A stretch of 64,000 bases of DNA from Omphalotus guepiniiformis. Its lineage: Eukaryota > Basidiomycota > Agaricomycetes > Agaricales > Omphalotaceae. The notes under the pieces were generated by a model that made no database searches, was not told where the DNA came from, and was given only the letters and a program-made list of their open reading frames with translations. A program made the position numbers and the translations under genes. Location: assembly GCA_028554645.1 (NCBI GenBank), contig JAQOOI010000011.1, positions 124,001 through 188,000 of the forward strand, given 5' to 3'. Shown one piece after another: positions 59,656 to 64,000 of this stretch (the first letter of the stretch is position 1; the number at the start of each line of letters is the position of its first letter).

Positions 59656-60057
59656 ATGAATTGTTTGAGCAGCTGAACGCAGAGGTGCTGGATCGGACAG
59701 AGTTTCGAAAGGCTATGCATCATGATCAAGAACTCGAAGGCAATACCTGTTACATTAGAAAAAGCAACTAGTTATATCGCATGCGCGGGCATTTGCGGAT
59801 GGCAGAATTATGGTCTCTATAATTATTGCTACAGTATATTAGAGAGCCATAATCCACAACATTTTATAGTTCATGCGCATCGAGGACTCCACATCACTGA
59901 ATCTTTAGAGAGGAAAAGAAAAGCCGAGCTCAAGGGCAGGTCAAGTAAGTGCCTGCCGGTCAGTTCAGATTAACGACGCGTAAACACTAACCTTTTTCTC
60001 GCCACGTCTTGTGCTACAGACTGAGTTCTACCTATGATTCATATCTGTTCATCCAAT
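59656..60057. other. intergenic
   Basis: No gene. Near 59930-59970 a 35-bp piece (GGGCAGGTCAAGTAAGTGCC) resembles the GC-rich segment at 61240 and its inverse at 23400, a small dispersed repeat. Confidence 0.4.
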
Positions 60058-60567
60058 ATGTCAGCCGGTGATCATCTCATATACGACCCAGCCCTAGGCT
60101 TCGGCGCGCCTCGCGCTACTCATACAACCTATCATCAACTCTGCGGCGGCTTCATCATTGACCTCGACTCTATCATAAAGTGGGGTTCACGTTTGGTCGA
60201 AGAGGAATGCGACCCTAATGATCCCACCGACATCGACTACGCGAAACACGCTGTTCAGGACGAAATTGAGAAATACTGCAAACCTCCGCAGTTACTTCGA
60301 TTTGATGGTCATTTCGATTGGGAACCGTATGGGCTTATCCTTGTTACTCAGAGCAGGTATTTTAAGGAGCCGATTGATATGGAGAACTTGCCGATGAAGT
60401 TTGAGAAGGGTGAGAAGGAGAAGGTAGCAGAGGAGTTGTTGGAGAAGAATGGTGCGTTCGGCCCTCGTTAGTTTCAGTCGTGATTGCGCGTTGAAAAGTA
60501 CTTAATGTCTGGGCTCGTTCTTCGTGCAGGGATCTATAATTGTGAATTTAGGACGGTGTACCGCTGA
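60058..60567 (+). CDS. small conserved-looking acidic protein, two exons
   Basis: Exons 60058-60451 and 60530-60567, with a 78-bp GTGCGT...GTGCAG intron in phase, give 143 residues. The start MSAGDHLIYDPALGFG was chosen because the duplicate at 53.96 kb begins at the same codon; an in-frame ATG at 60034 would add eight residues. The protein is acidic with no membrane segment (LVEEECDPNDPTDIDY, KFEKGEKEKVAEELLEK) and ends CEFRTVYR. I do not recognise the family. Confidence 0.6.
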
Positions 60568-61029
60568 GAAGGTCAGCCATTCGGGATGACCGAACTTCTC
60601 AACTAGCTGTTCTTTCGTGTTCTGTCCTGTCATGACCCCAAGTCCGTCCGAGTTCTATTGTAATTTGCGTATCTGTCTGTTTGTCTCGTTTGTCATTTAC
60701 TGCTGTCGTATTGCTTGTTTTGGTTTCAGTTCACAATCTTCAAGACTTAAATGTGCATGGATCTCGATAATAAGCCCGGGCCCTGACAAAATAGACGAAA
60801 GTTTTCTTACGAAGTGTGTACCACATTCTACCGCGCAAAGGAGACCCTACGTCCGCAATTCCTTTGCGCGAAGCGTTCGCAGGGATCCTGGGGAAGAAGG
60901 TATCGATGAGGGTGTCTCGAATGTCGGAGGATGGACGAGGAAGTGAGTGGGTATGGGTATATGCGGAGGGATGGGGAGGGATAACATGTAAATGCTGGTT
61001 CTGTTTTGCCCCTCGGGATCTTTTTATCA
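60568..61029. other. intergenic before block R3
   Basis: Open short frames without support. CGTCCGCAATTCC and TCGATGAGGGTGTCTCGAAT words are unlike the neighbours, and nothing was recognised. Confidence 0.35.
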
Positions 61030-63969
61030 GAATAAAAACCGAATAAAAATGAAATTAAGAAAACATACGGTATTGCGTTTGCGTTATTTCTTCTCCACAA
61101 CGTAAAATTGTTGACACCTTCTCTACACCTCAAAAACGAAGTGATTGGTTCGCATCTGCACTCTGATATGTTCTCAAGGAAGTTTACAGGCAGTTTATCG
61201 TGTTGGATGGAAAGAACGAAGCCGGACAGGCTGCACTTGAGGGCAGGTTACGAAAGTGCCTGCCGGCCAGTTCGAGCGCCGCTGTGTACTCATACCTTGT
61301 TCGGCTTTTCCCTGTTACTTTTCTTCAAATCTTTCTTTGAATCCAGCTCAAGCCCCGCATATATCGACTCTTACTGCTCTTGGAAGAATGGCCTCGAAAC
61401 GCTGACCGAATTTCTTCAAACGAGAGTCTTCCTGAACACACTATTCGCACTCTCGTCGTCGTCGTTGGCTACAACTCCAAGGAACTTGGCGTCGTTGACG
61501 GAAACGTCTAGACGGTGAGTCTTCCGCACGATGATCGATGATGGGTACAAGTTGATTGACATAACCACTTGCTCTATGTCCCCACAATATCGACATCCTC
61601 TATTCGTTCCTTTTCGTTTCTGAATCTCACCGGCACTGGTCACCCCTACATTATCCGTTCCCCTAGGCAATTAACAATACATTCTCACAAGCGCTTCGGT
61701 CGTTTTTATCTTCAAAGCCAATAATTGCTATCATCACGATTGCTGCGAGAATTCATGCTGGTCGGTTGGATAGTGGTGCATTTCCTTTCGTAAGTCAATC
61801 GTCTTTCTCTTCGTTTCTTCTCACTCATCTCCTTTGAACAGATATCCCGTGTACATTTTTTTCTTACCCGCCTACTCGTTCTGGTGTATGGGTAAGATTG
61901 GTGGGGGTAACACTCGTCTCGTCATCGGAGAGGGTAGAGATCAGAAGGTCACCATCAACGACGACAATAAGTCTGACGATGTGGTGATCCGCTGAAGAAG
62001 CTTAGTGGTGCGTGTTGTTGTCGTAGGTGTGCTCAACGTCAACTGATTATCTTCCGCTCTAGAATACGAAGCCCAAGCTTGGGACACTGGATCACATCAT
62101 TCAAAAGAAACTGCATATAGCAAGGCCCGCTCTCGTTCTCAAGCACGTCGCTCCCGTGAAGACTCCCTATGCATACCAGCAGGCCTCTCAGTCTGGGGAC
62201 TATTACTGCGATTCCAACCTCACCCTGAACAACAGGTCAAATCCCACGTTGCGCTAAGGCAGTCAACTCAGCAATCTCTCTCATCACGGGTGCTGGACCG
62301 TAGCCCATGTCGCAGTCCAACGTCTGTTCCTATATGCGTTTCGGTGGCGGGGCAGGATCTGATTACGGTCATAATATGTTGATGGGTGCACCGATGGCCT
62401 ATCAGAACACGGCTAGTATCTACGGGATGGGTATGGATATGATGCTGCTGGCGATGGCACCAAGATGTCGAATTTCAACATGATGGGATTGGAAGGTAGC
62501 CTCGGATCACAGTCTGGTCATTCGGGTGGACTCATGCCACAGACTACGCCTGCTGCTGCTGCTGCTCAAGAGCAGAGATCGATGTCTACGTTCTCCATGA
62601 CGTCTGTCAATCCAATCCGTTTGCTGGGCCCAGGATGAATTCTAACCCATCGGATGACGAGCTGTTGGGGGCATTACGGAATTATCCCTGTACGCAGGAT
62701 TTGATGACTGTGACGAAGACTTCAAGTGAGTTTTCTTTACCTTCGTTTTCGAAACTACGTCGTGTTGATTAAAGAACGTTTTCGATAGAACTGCGCGTGA
62801 AGCTCCCAAGGTTGACCTTACGTCTCGGAAAGATTCAATAAATCCATAGACATTATACCGCAGAGTAGTACCATCTACTTCGTCCATCTTGTTCTGAGCG
62901 AATCTTCTCGAATTCTGAACCTAAGCCGTTCGATGCTTCCGTACGCTTGGTGTATCTAGAGTTCGGCCAATCGGACCAAGAGAATATTGGGGTAGAGGAG
63001 GGAGGGGGCCGGAACACGACATGTAAGGGAGGGCAGGAAGAGGAAGGGAAGAACGGGAGGATATGGCTTCCATGCACTGGTGGAGACACGATGTCGATGT
63101 AAATATTGGTAAAGCCTGAGTGTAGAATGGGAGCACAGAAGGATAGAAGGAATCGGGGAGGTTGAATAGCCTGGGGTGCTGGGAGCAAGAACGAAGTAAT
63201 TGTCAGCTTTCTCAAAGTCGTTCAGAAACATAAAATAGAAGTGATACTAAAAGAACGCCACGACACCGAACGAGCCAGATGAAGACAGATAACGTTAAAT
63301 GAGAAGAAATGGAAACAAAGACAAGCTAGAAGAAAAACCAGCAGAATGTAAAACCAGCAGAACGTAAAACTTGTCGAACAACTCACAACATCGGAAACCC
63401 TCAATTGACTGATCCTCCAGATTTATCTTTCCCCAAAATCCGTGAACATACCAAGGACAACTTTTCCGTCAACAACGATAGATTCTCCCTAGTCTGCAGC
63501 GACAATGCATGGCATGAGAGATTAAGACTCCAATTTCTGTGGTAGATTTTTCGCTCCTGTGTATGTGGATCTGATGGGATGTTTTTAGGACGAAGATGAG
63601 GAATAGTAAAACGGGCAAGGCTTGTAGTCACGAGAGGTTGACCGATATGTCAATGATTTCATAGCTGTACTGAGCGTGACCTTGTCAATCTGGATGAAGA
63701 TCAAGATCAGATAAGCATCTACGCAACACTCTCTTCCACAAACCGCCACCATCCTGCTTCAGCATTGACTTGCAATGAGCTCCCATCTAAACTGGGGTGA
63801 ATCTTCACCTCCTGAACAAAGTTCCCATCACATTTCTGCTCCACCAGGCCAAGCTACAGCTGGAGCTAATATGTTCACCAATGCTCATAATTTCAGCATT
63901 AGTGGTGGTAATTTCACCATTAACAATTCCATGCCAAGGAGCAGATCTGAGATGCTTCAGTGTAAGTAA
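61030..63969. repeat. segmental duplication block R3, inverted relative to R1
   Basis: In plus orientation the order is: fragment of the membrane-anchored gene (61060-61133, minus-coded, including the intron donor), the unknown exon-like piece (61160-61510), the dead chitin synthase 3' end, the downstream-type region (62870-63500), the NLR promoter (63570-63774) and NLR exon 1. This mirrors R1 at 20.0-23.6 kb. Compared with R1, about 600 bp next to the chitin synthase stop have been deleted. Confidence 0.85.
61715..62868 (+). pseudogene. chitin synthase 3'-end pseudogene (R3 copy)
   Basis: Matches exons 7-10 of the intact gene, from the membrane region around ATTGCTATCATCACGATTGC to the terminal TAG at 62866-62868. 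Introns are recognisable, but the coding frame is interrupted repeatedly; for example, the G/M-rich tail around 62280-62640 changes frame several times. It shares its 5' breakpoint with the R1 copy. Confidence 0.88.
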
Positions 63970-64000
63970 ATAAATGAGTTCTGGTCAGTAAATGTAACTA
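63775..64000 (+). CDS. first exon of a second NLR gene, running off the window
   Basis: Exon 63775-63961 (62 codons plus one base) ends at a GTAAGT donor in the same phase and at the same codon (MLQ, T|GTAAGT) as exon 1 of the NLR at 20.28 kb. Residues 33-52 carry AHNFSISGGNFTINNSMPR. The promoter is also shared. The NACHT and WD40 exons would lie beyond base 64000, so whether the gene is intact is unknown. Confidence 0.85.

Overview
The window looks like nuclear DNA of a mushroom-forming basidiomycete (Agaricomycetes). Genes are split by many 50-70 bp GT-AG introns, and the gene set is typical of that group: a myosin-motor chitin synthase, an Iml2-type TPR protein, a secreted S10 carboxypeptidase, an Old Yellow Enzyme, a NACHT-WD40 NLR, a chromodomain Ty3/gypsy element and a pogo-type DNA transposon. 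Exon structures were built by hand from splice signals and reading-frame continuity.

Layout. 1-9.6 kb: a minus-strand Ty3/gypsy chromovirus, broken by an integrase nonsense codon and by a 2.3 kb hAT-like insertion with an 8-bp target duplication. 9.95-10.58 kb: a small four-exon gene whose first exon carries the same AHxFxIxGGxFTI motif as the NLRs. 10.9-11.6 kb: a decayed copy of the membrane-anchored protein gene at 14.0-15.55 kb. 16.7-20.3 kb: a complete NLR (motif, NACHT, about ten near-identical WD40 repeats). 20.3-23.6 kb: a duplicated block with a dead chitin synthase 3' end. 26.6-27.9 kb: Old Yellow Enzyme with altered active-site residues. 28.36-32.89 kb: an apparently complete pogo element whose transposase ends in a chromodomain. 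34.5-41.1 kb: the intact ten-exon class V-type chitin synthase. 42.7-43.4 kb: a PY-motif membrane protein. 45.8-46.5 kb: a decayed Pif1/Helitron-type helicase. 47.0-49.9 kb: Iml2/TPR39 protein. 50.6-53.7 kb: serine carboxypeptidase with microexons and one odd splice donor. 56.7-60.6 kb: two conserved genes of unknown function. 61.0-64.0 kb: an inverted copy of the 20.0-23.6 kb block, ending in the first exon of a second NLR that runs off the window.

Main message. Two divergently placed NLR 5' ends bracket about 44 kb and lie in inverted duplicated blocks that also carry the same dead chitin synthase fragment. A third, separate small gene encodes the same NLR N-terminal motif. This resembles the organisation of fungal NLR/amyloid-motif signalling modules (inference). 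The duplicated blocks also act as natural empty-site controls that date and define the pogo insertion.
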